Shown: one piece after another, positions 24,589-32,651 of the stretch
How the letters are laid out: every line of letters starts with the position of its first letter
How positions within the stretch are numbered: position 1 is the first letter of the stretch
From: a bacterium
GTDB taxonomy: Bacteria > Sysuimicrobiota > Sysuimicrobiia > Sysuimicrobiales > Segetimicrobiaceae
Direction: 5' to 3'
DNA: 34,195 nucleotides
Assembly: GCA_035703895.1 (NCBI GenBank)
Contig: DASSXJ010000277.1
Location: 1-34,195, forward strand
Notes under the pieces: model-generated
Database searches by the model: none
Seen by the model: the letters and a program-made list of their open reading frames with translations, nothing else
What the model was told of the DNA's origin: nothing
Made by a program: the position numbers and the translations under genes

Positions 24589-24954
24589 TCAAATCCAAAC
24601 GTCATTCTTCGCAGTCCGACCACCGCCCGCGTGCCCTGTATTGAGCACCCCGCGCGGTTCAATCAGCAGTACTTTGACCTCGTGTTCTGCGTAAGGCTTG
24701 TGCTCAACCCCTTTTGGAACGACGAACATCTCTCCAGCCGAGACATGGACAGCGCCATCGCGAAAATCGATCCGCAGATCGCCTTCGACCACGATGAACG
24801 TTTCGTCCGTATCTTGATGGTCATGCCAAATAAAATCGCCCTGCAGCTTCACGACCTTGAATTGATAATCGTTCATTTCTGCAATGACCTTCGGTTGCCA
24901 TGGCTCGTCGAATAATCCGAACTTTTGCGCGAAGTTGACCGATTTGTAGCTCAT
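24589..24954 (-). CDS. Single-domain cupin protein
   Basis: The 121-residue protein is a small double-stranded beta-helix (cupin). The metal-binding motif is His44, His46, Glu51 and His85 in FIWHDHQDTDETFIV and GVEHKPY, the classic two-motif pattern. It is probably a metal-binding enzyme or a sensor of small molecules in the cytoplasm; which cannot be told. The start has GGAGAGGAGAGGG immediately upstream, very strong. It stands alone, divergent from the CoA-transferase gene with 250 bases between. Confidence 0.93.
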   Translation of the reverse strand: MSYKSVNFAQKFGLFDEPWQPKVIAEMNDYQFKVVKLQGDFIWHDHQDTDETFIVVEGDLRIDFRDGAVHVSAGEMFVVPKGVEHKPYAEHEVKVLLIEPRGVLNTGHAGGGRTAKNDVWI

Positions 24955-25086
24955 GGTACCCTCTCCTCTCCGTTGTTCTTGAGCGGGCCAACACGCCTCT
25001 GGCCGGATCGGGCTTGGGGGTCGATATCGTCGTCAGGAATAGGATTCGAGCAGACTCCTGAGCCGCCCCCCCTGAATGTCATGCCG

Positions 25087-25105
25087 CCCGGCAGTCATTG
25101 CCGGG
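25087..25105 (+). other. Short perfect hairpin in the cupin/CoA-transferase intergenic region
   Basis: CCCGGCA (25087-25093) pairs with TGCCGGG (25099-25105) around a 5-base loop. There is no T-run. It may be an operator or RNA hairpin in the leader of the CoA-transferase gene; nothing else is recognisable in the 250 bases between the two genes. Confidence 0.3.
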
Positions 25106-25204
25106 AGCGGCTTCTCCGGCCAGGCGGGGAGTGGACGTGACCGAATCGAAGATTGTATCGTTCACGGAGGGTGACGGCCTGTCCCCTTTTCAGGGAGGTA
25201 TCGG

Positions 25205-26425
25205 ATGGTTGATAGAGGTTCCGCGCTGAGCGGCATCCGGGTCATCGATCTCACGCAGTTCGAGGCCGGCACCTCGTGCACCGAGACGCTGGCGTGGTTG
25301 GGAGCGGACGTGATCAAGGTGGAACCGCCTGGTCACGGTGAACAGGGCCGGCGTGCATCGACCGACGTCCCCGGCCTCGACTCCTATTATTTCCTGCTCC
25401 TCAACGCCAACAAGCGCTCGGTCACTCTCAACCTCAAACACCCAGAGGGGCGCCGCATGCTCGGGCGCTTGATTGAAAGGGCCGACGTGTTCGTAGAAAA
25501 CTTCGCCCCCGGCATCATCGAGCGTCTCGGGTTTGGCTACGACGAACTCCGCCGGATCAACCCGCGAGTCGTCTACGCACAAGTCAAAGGCTTCGCGCCC
25601 GACGGTCCCTTCGGGACATTCCCCGCGTTTGACATGATTGCTCAGGCGGCAGGTGGCGCCATGAGCCTCACCGGTGACCCGGAGGGCGTGCCTATCAAGC
25701 CGGGGCCGACGATCGGTGACACTGGAGCCGGCCTCCATTTGGCGATCGGAATCCTGGCCGCCCTCTTCCAGCGGGAACGGTCGGGATTCGGCCAGCGCGT
25801 GGAAGTCGCCATGCAGGAAGCGGTGCTTAACTATTGCCGGATCTCCTTTGCCCGCCAGCTGCTCACCGGCAGTCCGGCCGAGCGGTGGGGGAACCAAAGC
25901 CAGCTGGGGATGACGGCCCCGAGCGGCATCTACCCTTGCCGGCCGGGCGGTGCCAACGACTACGTGTTCATCTACACCAGCAGGGCCGGCAACCACCAAT
26001 GGGAGCGCCTGCTGGGGGTGATCGGACACCTCGATCTGAAGGACGACCCTCGCTTCGGGAACCCGGTAGTGCGGGCTGCCAACGCGGCGGCGATCGACCC
26101 GCTGATCTCGGCGTGGACCCGGCAGTACACAAAACGAGAGGCGATGGAGCGCCTGGGTCGGGCGGGGGTGCCCGCGGGGGCGATTTTCGACACCCTTGAG
26201 TTAACCGAGGACGAGCATCTCAATCGGAGGGGAGCGATCGTCAGCGTTGATCACCCCACGCGGGGCACGATCAAGATGCCGGGCTGGCCGGTGAAGATGG
26301 ACCGCTCTTACGTACGGGTCGAGGCGGCCCCCCTGCTCGGCCAGCACAATCGCGAGGTGTACGAGGAACTCCTCGGGCTGGACGGAGTTGCGATGGCTCG
26401 ACTGGGTGAGGAGGGCGTGATCTGA
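25205..26425 (+). CDS. Class III CoA-transferase, CaiB/BaiF (formyl-CoA-transferase-like)
   Basis: The 406-residue enzyme moves CoA between two carboxylic acids. Family features are visible: the opening GIRVIDLTQFEAG, LGADVIKVEPPG (33-43), NANKRSVTLNLK (67-78), VENFAPG (97-103) and the likely catalytic Asp143 in AFDMIAQAAGG, where formyl-CoA transferase has its key Asp. The start has AGGGAGG eight bases upstream. It is 11 bases ahead of a ThDP-dependent lyase-like gene, so the two are one operon. That pairing recalls frc/oxc for oxalate, but the lyase does not look like a true oxalyl-CoA decarboxylase (see that gene), so the donor may be formyl-CoA made by a 2-hydroxyacyl-CoA lyase. Confidence 0.93.
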   Translation: MVDRGSALSGIRVIDLTQFEAGTSCTETLAWLGADVIKVEPPGHGEQGRRASTDVPGLDSYYFLLLNANKRSVTLNLKHPEGRRMLGRLIERADVFVENFAPGIIERLGFGYDELRRINPRVVYAQVKGFAPDGPFGTFPAFDMIAQAAGGAMSLTGDPEGVPIKPGPTIGDTGAGLHLAIGILAALFQRERSGFGQRVEVAMQEAVLNYCRISFARQLLTGSPAERWGNQSQLGMTAPSGIYPCRPGGANDYVFIYTSRAGNHQWERLLGVIGHLDLKDDPRFGNPVVRAANAAAIDPLISAWTRQYTKREAMERLGRAGVPAGAIFDTLELTEDEHLNRRGAIVSVDHPTRGTIKMPGWPVKMDRSYVRVEAAPLLGQHNREVYEELLGLDGVAMARLGEEGVI

Positions 26426-26436
26426 AGGAGGCTTCG

Positions 26437-28056
26437 ATGACAGGAAACGAGATCTTGGCGCGCTGCCTCAAAGACCTAGGGGTGGAGGCGATCTTCTTCC
26501 TGATGGGCGGCCCAATGATCGACTGCGAGAACGCCTGTCTGGGAGAGGGTATCCGAATGATCGACGCCCGCCACGAGCAGGCGGCCGCTATGATGGCCAA
26601 CGCCTACAGCCGCCTCCGCCGGCGACCAGCGGTTTGCATGGCCTGCAGTGGTCCCGGTACGACCAACCTGGTCACCGGTATCGCCAACGCGTTTGTGGAC
26701 TCGGCTCCTGTGATTGCGATTGGTGGATCGAGTCCAGTCTCCCATATGGGCATGGGGGCTTTCCAGGAGACCGATCAGGTGGCGATCTTCCGGCCGATCA
26801 CGCGCTGGGCAGATCGCTGTTTCGACCCCAGACGCATCCCGGAGTTGGTGCGAATGGCCTTTAGCCACGCGTTCGGCTCTCGGCCGGGGCCGGTCTTCCT
26901 CGACATGCCGGGAGACATCCTCTACCGAGAGGTTCCAGAGGATCAAGTGCGCTGGGCACCGGCCGCCGTTGGTCGCCAGCGGCCGCCGGGGGATCCTCAA
27001 ATGGTTGAGCGCGCCCTCGAACTCATCGCCGCCTCCGAGCGCCCGATCTTGATCAGCGGAAGTGGAGTGCTTTGGGCAGAGGCGGAGGTAGAACTGCGGA
27101 CCCTGGTCGAACGGGGGAAGATCCCATTCTTCACCACCCCTCAGGGACGGGGGGTGATCCCGGAAGACCACCCCCTATGCTTCTTGGGTGCCCGCGGCGC
27201 CGGCTGGCGGGAGGCGGACCTTATCGTGCAGGTGGGGACCCGCCAGAACTACGTCATCGGCTACGCTCGGCCACCCCGCTGGAGTTCGGACGCGAAGCTG
27301 ATCCAGATCGACATCGATCCTGCCGAGATCGGACGCAACCGGCGCGCGGATGCCGGCATCGTGGGCGACGCCAAAGCCGTGCTCGCTCAACTACTTGCCG
27401 CCGGTGACGGCGCGCTTCACTCCGAGCGGCGGACGCGCTGGAACTCCTACCTGGCCGGTCTGAACGAAGTGAGGCGGGCCGAGCAGGAAAAGCGAATGTC
27501 CGCCGACGGCCGGCCCATTCATCCCCTCCGCCTCTGCAAGGAGGTCCGCGACTTCCTGCCCCCCGACGCGATCCTCTGTGTCGACGGGCAGGAGATCCTC
27601 AATTACGCCCGCAGCGCGATTCTCTTCCTTGCGCCGCACAGTCTCAACTCCGGCCCCTACGGCTGCATGGGCGTGGGGCTGCCGTTTGGACTGGGGGCAA
27701 AGGTCGCCATGCCGGACAAACTCGTGGTTGTCCTTCATGGCGACGGCTCCTTCGGCCTAAACGCTATGGAGATGGACACCGCCGTCCGGCACCGTCTGCC
27801 CGTGATCTGTGTGATCTCGAACAATGGGGGGTGGACGGCCACCGACCGATTCAAAGTCGGCCGCGAGCTCGGCTTCACCCGTTACGACCTGATGTTCGCG
27901 CCCATTGGCTGCCACACCGAGCATGTGGAGGACGCCGCTCTCATCCGGCCGGCCTTGGAGCGGGCGGCAGCCAGCGATAAGCCCGCGGTGGTCAATGTCG
28001 TCACGGACCCCACCGCCCGGGCCCAGACCGTTCGCTTCGCCGACTACTCAACCTGA
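26437..28056 (+). CDS. ThDP-dependent enzyme, resembles 2-hydroxyacyl-CoA lyase / oxalyl-CoA decarboxylase
   Basis: The 539-residue enzyme has the three-domain layout of the acetolactate-synthase superfamily. The activating Glu47 is in DARHEQAAAM, and the ThDP/Mg motif GDGSFGLNAMEMDT...SNN spans 435-463. At the position where oxalyl-CoA decarboxylase has Tyr-Glu (GDYEE), this protein has GAFQETDQ (107-114), as human 2-hydroxyacyl-CoA lyase does (GAFQE). I therefore favour cleavage of a 2-hydroxyacyl-CoA to formyl-CoA and an aldehyde, and less so an acetolactate or sulfoacetaldehyde-type reaction. The start has AAGGAGG close upstream. The 11-base distance to the CoA-transferase supports a joint pathway. 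Confidence 0.9.
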   Translation: MTGNEILARCLKDLGVEAIFFLMGGPMIDCENACLGEGIRMIDARHEQAAAMMANAYSRLRRRPAVCMACSGPGTTNLVTGIANAFVDSAPVIAIGGSSPVSHMGMGAFQETDQVAIFRPITRWADRCFDPRRIPELVRMAFSHAFGSRPGPVFLDMPGDILYREVPEDQVRWAPAAVGRQRPPGDPQMVERALELIAASERPILISGSGVLWAEAEVELRTLVERGKIPFFTTPQGRGVIPEDHPLCFLGARGAGWREADLIVQVGTRQNYVIGYARPPRWSSDAKLIQIDIDPAEIGRNRRADAGIVGDAKAVLAQLLAAGDGALHSERRTRWNSYLAGLNEVRRAEQEKRMSADGRPIHPLRLCKEVRDFLPPDAILCVDGQEILNYARSAILFLAPHSLNSGPYGCMGVGLPFGLGAKVAMPDKLVVVLHGDGSFGLNAMEMDTAVRHRLPVICVISNNGGWTATDRFKVGRELGFTRYDLMFAPIGCHTEHVEDAALIRPALERAAASDKPAVVNVVTDPTARAQTVRFADYST

Positions 28057-28108
28057 GTGGGGATGATCAGAGGGTGCTCCTGCCACTCGAGACCCAGTGC
28101 GAGACCGG

Positions 28109-28378
28109 TTACCCCCCGAAAAGCTGGGCGATAAGCCTGTTGGCAGCCTTACCCGCGTGTTGACTTTCAGCGGCTGGAATGTTCGTGGACGGTGTAGGAG
28201 ACTGTCCGGCACGCTTCTCCTCATAGAGCCCATCTAGGCGAATGGTCAGCTGTTGAATTTGCTGTCTGACTAAGGTGAGATTATTATCCCTCATCAGTCC
28301 CTGGGTGCGCCGCAACGTCTGGATTTCCAACGTCGTCCGTATGATGTCTTGCTGCACTTGCTCGATCGTGCGGATCAT
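28109..28378 (-). CDS. Small coiled-coil protein, 89 aa
   Basis: The protein is almost entirely helical with heptad-like spacing (MIRTIEQVQQDIIRTTLEIQ and LTLVRQQIQQLTIRLDGLY), then a flexible Ser/Pro linker and a final short segment ending in RLIAQLFGG. It has no membrane segment. It may be a structural or adaptor protein; no family is recognised. GAGGGAG six bases before ATG 28376-28378 decides the start over the longer frame from 28414. A likely promoter is at 28400-28427, which places the first ATG of the longer frame upstream of the transcript's start. Confidence 0.7.
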   Translation of the reverse strand: MIRTIEQVQQDIIRTTLEIQTLRRTQGLMRDNNLTLVRQQIQQLTIRLDGLYEEKRAGQSPTPSTNIPAAESQHAGKAANRLIAQLFGG

Positions 28379-28399
28379 ATTATGCTCCCTCATTGTTTG

Positions 28400-28427
28400 T
28401 GTATACGCCTTCACAAGCGATCGACAA
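28400..28427 (-). promoter_or_regulatory. Candidate sigma70 promoter for the coiled-coil protein
   Basis: Read on the minus strand, TTGTCG (28422-28427) and TATACA (28400-28405) are separated by 16 bases. Each matches the consensus in four of six positions. The predicted start is about 15 bases before the gene's ATG. Confidence 0.45.
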
Positions 28428-28512
28428 CCGCGCAGCGTTCATAACCCCTTGTTGCCCTGGGGCCAAACGTGCCGGACTGGTTTTCGTCACTTTTCATTCC
28501 TTCGATACAATA

Positions 28513-28541
28513 AACCATCCGTTCGGCTAAACGAGATGGTT
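28513..28541 (-). terminator. Hairpin downstream of the sugar ABC operon
   Basis: AACCATC and CGTT pair with AACG and GATGGTT, with one bulged A and a 6-base loop, about 50 bases after the stop of the last operon gene. On the minus strand it is followed by a short T-containing stretch (TATTGTATC), so it may end the operon transcript. Confidence 0.35.
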
Positions 28542-28591
28542 GAATGGTCAGGCCCCACGCCGCATGAACGGCAGGGACATTCGTGCTCCTT

Positions 28592-29584
28592 TCAGGAACC
28601 GCCCGTCGCCCTCAGCAGGGTCTCCTGAACCAGGAGCTCGTGGTCCAACGTCCGATCCGGGGGTCGCAGGCCCTCCACAGCGCCGAGGAACGAGTCGAGC
28701 TCGAGTGCGTACAGCGTCTGGCGGGACTGCGCCGGCACTGGGACCCGCTGCTCACCTGACGGATACTCGCCTTGGGCCTCGATCAGACACAGTCGGATCG
28801 GGCCGGCAGGTTCAAATGGTTCCATGATGGCACTTCCCCGGGTCCCGTAGACCTCGAACCGGCGGGCGGTGGGCGGCGGCTCCATCGCCGAGATGTCCAC
28901 TACGGCCAAAGCGCGCGGGTAGGAGAAGATTCCCAAGGTGTTGTCGGGGAAGCCGGGCAGGGCAACGCCGTTGCTACGCAAGAACGCCCGGACCTCCTGT
29001 GGGCGTCCGAGCATCCACACGATCTGATCCAGCATGTGTCCCGCAAGATCGAAGAAGATACCTCCAGCATGGCGGGCGATCACCCGTTGCGCAGCCTCTG
29101 GAATCCACGTCGACATGTGCGCCCGTACGGCGAAGACCTCGCCGAGCAGGCCGGACCGCGCCCAGCCTACGATCCGCTGGAAGCCACCATGGTACCGGAA
29201 CATATAGCCGACCTGGATGAGCAGACCCCGCGTGCGGGCCAGCGTCACCACTCGCTGCCAGCCCTCCCAGTCATCGCCCGGAGGTTTGTCGTACCAGACG
29301 TGCTTCCCGGACCGAACGACCGCCTCCGTCTGCGCGAGGCTCTCGTCGTTTCGGCCTTCGGAGGCGACGGCGATGATTGTCGCATCTTCGAGCACGGGCG
29401 CGGGCCCATCGAACCATCGCACGCCCTCATAGGGACTGCCCGGGCCGTCCAGCTCGCCCCGCCGCCCCGCGTCCGGCTCAATGACGCCGACGAGCTCGAC
29501 CCGGGGATGCCCGCGCATTGCCTGGAGCTTTCCCGCCGCGTGTCCGTGCCGGGTTCCGTACTGCGCCATCCGAATCCGTCCCAT
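28592..29584 (-). CDS. Gfo/Idh/MocA-family oxidoreductase (second of two)
   Basis: The 330-residue protein has an N-terminal NAD(P)-binding fold and a C-terminal alpha/beta domain of the glucose-fructose oxidoreductase family. The dinucleotide loop is less usual (QYGTRHGHAAG, residues 8-18, rather than a plain GxGxxG). The EKP motif is replaced by YDKP (98-101), with Lys100 kept. GGIFFDLAGHMLDQIVWMLG matches the family's catalytic-His segment. It probably oxidises, or epimerises via oxidation, an imported sugar or inositol-like polyol. It is the last gene of the operon, 19 bases after the other dehydrogenase. Confidence 0.9.
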   Translation of the reverse strand: MGRIRMAQYGTRHGHAAGKLQAMRGHPRVELVGVIEPDAGRRGELDGPGSPYEGVRWFDGPAPVLEDATIIAVASEGRNDESLAQTEAVVRSGKHVWYDKPPGDDWEGWQRVVTLARTRGLLIQVGYMFRYHGGFQRIVGWARSGLLGEVFAVRAHMSTWIPEAAQRVIARHAGGIFFDLAGHMLDQIVWMLGRPQEVRAFLRSNGVALPGFPDNTLGIFSYPRALAVVDISAMEPPPTARRFEVYGTRGSAIMEPFEPAGPIRLCLIEAQGEYPSGEQRVPVPAQSRQTLYALELDSFLGAVEGLRPPDRTLDHELLVQETLLRATGGS

Positions 29585-29603
29585 GGCGCCTCCATGTGCC
29601 GCC

Positions 29604-30836
29604 TCACGACGACGACGGCAGGTCCCGGTCGTCGTCTCCCCACATGCGCTCGCCCCGCAGCAAGAAGGCGCGGATGTCGTACCGTCCAGGCCGCTCAGGG
29701 ATCAGGTGTCCCGACTCCACCATCAGGTCGAGGGGATTCACCCGCGTCTTGAGCGGGAGCACGACCTTCTCGTGACACCGGGCCGACTCGTAGATGGCGT
29801 GGATCATCTCCAGCGCCTTGTACCCGTTCTCGCCGCGGCCGCGATGGCTCACAACGGCGCCCTCGATCCAATCCGCCAACTCGTCAGCCTGCGCAGCCGC
29901 ACCCTCCCGCCACTCGAAGCGGCTCCCCTCGTCGGCGAGCCGGTAGAACTTTCCATCGGGCTGCTGCGTCTGCCACACGCCTCCCGTCTCCCGGTTCAGG
30001 AGATGGAGATGTTCCGTCGTGAGCGTGATCATGCCGTCCGTGCCGTAGATGTGCGCCCCCTGGAACAGGGCCGGCCCCACATCCGACAGAATCGCGGCCC
30101 GCGCACTCCGCTCGAACTCGAAGACCGCGACGGCGCAGTCCTCGATCCGCGTCGTCCGCTCGTAGCGGTCCGTCTTTCGCTCGATGTTCCCCATGACCCA
30201 CCGGCACTCGTCGTCGGCCAGCAGATAGCGGAACATATCGGTTTGATGAGACGAGTAATTAGGGAGTCCCTGCCCTCCGAAGCTCAGCAACAGCGAGACA
30301 CGACCGATGGCTCCATTCGCGATCAGCTCGCGCGCGAGCGTGTAGGCCGGAAGGAAGCGCCGCTGGTGGCCGATGACCAGCTTTGTCTGATTGCGGTGGC
30401 ACGCGATAAGCATTTCATCGGCGCGTGCGATCGTCTCCGCCATCGGCTTCTCGCACAGGATCGCCTTGGGATGCCGCGCCGCGGCGGCGATGGTCCACGT
30501 CGCGTGGCCCGTATGCCACGTGCAGACGGACACGACATCGAGCCGCTCGCCATCTAACATGGCGGAGGGATCCTTGTAATGCACCGTGCGGAGGCCGAAC
30601 TGCTTGTCGATCTCCCCCATGGCCTCCGCATCGAGATCGGCGAGCGCGACGATCTCGTAGCGCCCGCTAGCCAGGTAGCCGTCGACGTGATTCCGCGCCA
30701 TCTTGCCGCAGCCGATGACGCCCACGCGGAGGCGCGGCGCGGCCGGCGCTTTGCGTCTCTCCCCTGTCCCCCGAGCCCCCGCGGATCGCCGCCTGGGCTC
30801 TCGTGACCGCCGTCTCGACTGCGCCCCTGAGCTCAT
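29604..30836 (-). CDS. Gfo/Idh/MocA-family oxidoreductase (first of two)
   Basis: The 410-residue protein has a classical Rossmann loop (VGVIGCGKMARNH, Gly42 to Ala47) and an EKP motif (LCEKPMAE, Glu129-Lys130-Pro131). Lys130 is the expected catalytic base partner. The C-terminal domain includes GTDGMITLTTEHL and EDCAVAVFEF. The reaction is NAD(P)-dependent oxidation of a sugar or polyol. The first 35 residues are Arg/Ser/Ala-rich and look unstructured. Its ATG overlaps the permease stop as ATGA (30833-30836), so translation is coupled and this extension may reflect that overlap. It supports the idea that the operon both imports and processes one sugar. Confidence 0.92.
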   Translation of the reverse strand: MSSGAQSRRRSREPRRRSAGARGTGERRKAPAAPRLRVGVIGCGKMARNHVDGYLASGRYEIVALADLDAEAMGEIDKQFGLRTVHYKDPSAMLDGERLDVVSVCTWHTGHATWTIAAAARHPKAILCEKPMAETIARADEMLIACHRNQTKLVIGHQRRFLPAYTLARELIANGAIGRVSLLLSFGGQGLPNYSSHQTDMFRYLLADDECRWVMGNIERKTDRYERTTRIEDCAVAVFEFERSARAAILSDVGPALFQGAHIYGTDGMITLTTEHLHLLNRETGGVWQTQQPDGKFYRLADEGSRFEWREGAAAQADELADWIEGAVVSHRGRGENGYKALEMIHAIYESARCHEKVVLPLKTRVNPLDLMVESGHLIPERPGRYDIRAFLLRGERMWGDDDRDLPSSS

Positions 30837-31684
30837 CCTTTGATGGCCCCCATCGTCAAGCCTCCCGCCAGGAACCGTTGGACGACCAGTGAAAGCGCAA
30901 GGATCGGCACCGTGATGATCGTGGCGGCCGCCGTCAGCCCGCCCCAGTTGACGTCCTCGAACGAGACGAAGCTGTAGACTGCCATCGGGAGCGTAATCGT
31001 GTCTTTGCCGCCGAGGATAAGCACGAAGATGAAGTTGTTCCAGGAGGCAATAAAGCTAAGGATCGTCGCGGCGACGATCCCCGGCAGGCTGAGGGGGAGT
31101 ACGATCCGTGCAAAGGTGGCCACTCGCGAGCAACCGTCGATCAGCGCCGCGTCCTCGAGATCCCGCGGGATGTCTTCGAAGAACCCCGCCATGATCCAGA
31201 CGATCATCGGGAGCACTACGATGATGTGGGTGAGGATGATGCCGACATGGGTATTGATCAAGCCGAGTTGGCGGTAGATCACGAAGAGAGGCACCAGGAA
31301 CGCGATGCCCGGTAAGATCCGCGCGGTCAACACGAAGAATCCGAGCGCCGCCTGGCGGTGGCGCGCCATGCTGTAGGCGGCGGGCAGCCCGCAGACCAGG
31401 CCGACGCCGACGGCGGAGACCGCGATGATTGTGCTGTTCAGCATATACGAGAAGAACGAGTTCTTGGTGAACACGTCGATGTAGTTTTGGAGGGTCGGCC
31501 TGAACACCCATAGCGGCGGATAGGCTGTCACCTGGACGTTGCTCTTGAAGGACGACAGGATCATCCACCCGAGGGTGAAGAGAAAGAAGAGGAGAAGACT
31601 CGACAGGGTGACGTAGAACACTACGCCTTCAATGATCCTCGCCACGCGCCGCCTCGCGCGGGGACTCACCGTCCGCTGCGGCAT
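30833..31684 (-). CDS. Carbohydrate ABC transporter permease (MalG-type)
   Basis: The 283-residue inner-membrane protein has about six helices and the conserved EAA-type loop that contacts the ATPase (IPRDLEDAALIDGCSRVATF, then LPLSLPGI). Its place second in the permease pair and its length match MalG-like subunits. It would form the channel with the upstream permease for import of a sugar or polyol. The ATG has GGGAGGCGGG upstream. It begins 16 bases after the other permease stops. The ending GAIKG with stop overlaps the next gene. Confidence 0.95.
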   Translation of the reverse strand: MPQRTVSPRARRRVARIIEGVVFYVTLSSLLLFFLFTLGWMILSSFKSNVQVTAYPPLWVFRPTLQNYIDVFTKNSFFSYMLNSTIIAVSAVGVGLVCGLPAAYSMARHRQAALGFFVLTARILPGIAFLVPLFVIYRQLGLINTHVGIILTHIIVVLPMIVWIMAGFFEDIPRDLEDAALIDGCSRVATFARIVLPLSLPGIVAATILSFIASWNNFIFVLILGGKDTITLPMAVYSFVSFEDVNWGGLTAAATIITVPILALSLVVQRFLAGGLTMGAIKG

Positions 31685-31700
31685 TCGCCCGCCTCCCGTC

Positions 31701-32651
31701 TCAGGCCCACGCGCGCTCCCGGGCCTTGATCCACGCTACACTCGCTACCGCCACGATCAGCGTGAAGACCACGATCACCGCGGAGCCGTACCCCAGGTCC
31801 AAATACTTGAACGCCTGGCTGTACGCGTAGATGTACAGTGTCTCGGACCCGAAGCCGGGCCCACCCGCCGTCATCACCCAGATGAGGTCGAACACCTTGA
31901 GCGCGTCGATGGTGCGGAACATCAGAACAATGACCAGGACCGGCCGCAGAAGCGGGAGCGTGATCCGTGTGAAAATCTGCCAGCGCGACGCCCCGTCGAT
32001 CATGGCCGACTCGAACGGTTCCAGCGGGAGCGACCGCAGGCCCGCCAGAAGGATGAGCATCGCGAACGGCGCGAAGTGCCAGACGTCGACCATCACGATG
32101 GTAGGAATTGCCAGTCGGGCGTCGGCGACCCAAAGACTCGGGGGCAGGCCGACGAACCGGAGGAAGTAGTTGAGCACGCCCAGGGTCGGGTTGAACATCA
32201 TCATCCACACGAGGGAAGTCGCTACGGGCGTCGCGACCATCGGCAGCAGGAATGCCGTGCGCGCCCACCGGACACCGCGGAAGTCGCGGTTCAGGATGAG
32301 GGCCATCACCATGCCGAGGACGATCGATCCGGTAACTGAGAGCACAGTGAAATAGACGGTGCGCCCGAACGCGTCCCAGAAGCGACTGCTCGCGAACACG
32401 CCGACATAGTGCGCCAATCCGATGTTCGCATAGTGCTTGAGCGTCAGATCGTACCGCCGCGTACTCAGGAGAAGGGTGTAGACGAGCGGGTAGACGATGA
32501 GGCCGAGAACGAGCAGTAACGTGGGCAGTGGAAACAACACGTGCAGGTGCCGGTCGACGAAAGCCACCGCCCGGGCGCGGCGGGACGACGGATACCCCCG
32601 TGCCGGACCGACCCAGGGGCCGGCGGCCGGAGCTGAGTCGCGGGACGTCAA
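31701..32651 (-). CDS. Carbohydrate ABC transporter permease (MalF-type)
   Basis: The 316-residue permease has six predicted helices and the EAA loop (EPFESAMIDGASRWQIFTRI, then LPLLRPV). The N-terminal 30 residues are polar. It belongs to the sugar-uptake CUT1 type. The likely start is an uncommon TTG (32649-32651) that overlaps the stop of the binding-protein gene, and no strong ribosome-binding site lies close, so translation probably depends on coupling. A GTG about 28 codons inside is an alternative that would remove much of the polar N-terminus. Confidence 0.93.
   Translation of the reverse strand: MTSRDSAPAAGPWVGPARGYPSSRRARAVAFVDRHLHVLFPLPTLLLVLGLIVYPLVYTLLLSTRRYDLTLKHYANIGLAHYVGVFASSRFWDAFGRTVYFTVLSVTGSIVLGMVMALILNRDFRGVRWARTAFLLPMVATPVATSLVWMMMFNPTLGVLNYFLRFVGLPPSLWVADARLAIPTIVMVDVWHFAPFAMLILLAGLRSLPLEPFESAMIDGASRWQIFTRITLPLLRPVLVIVLMFRTIDALKVFDLIWVMTAGGPGFGSETLYIYAYSQAFKYLDLGYGSAVIVVFTLIVAVASVAWIKARERAWA

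Noticed and set aside
26437-28056. Naming the ThDP gene oxc (oxalyl-CoA decarboxylase)
   Set aside because: The Tyr-Glu pair expected in that enzyme is replaced by Phe-Gln, so the neighbouring CoA-transferase alone is not enough for the name.
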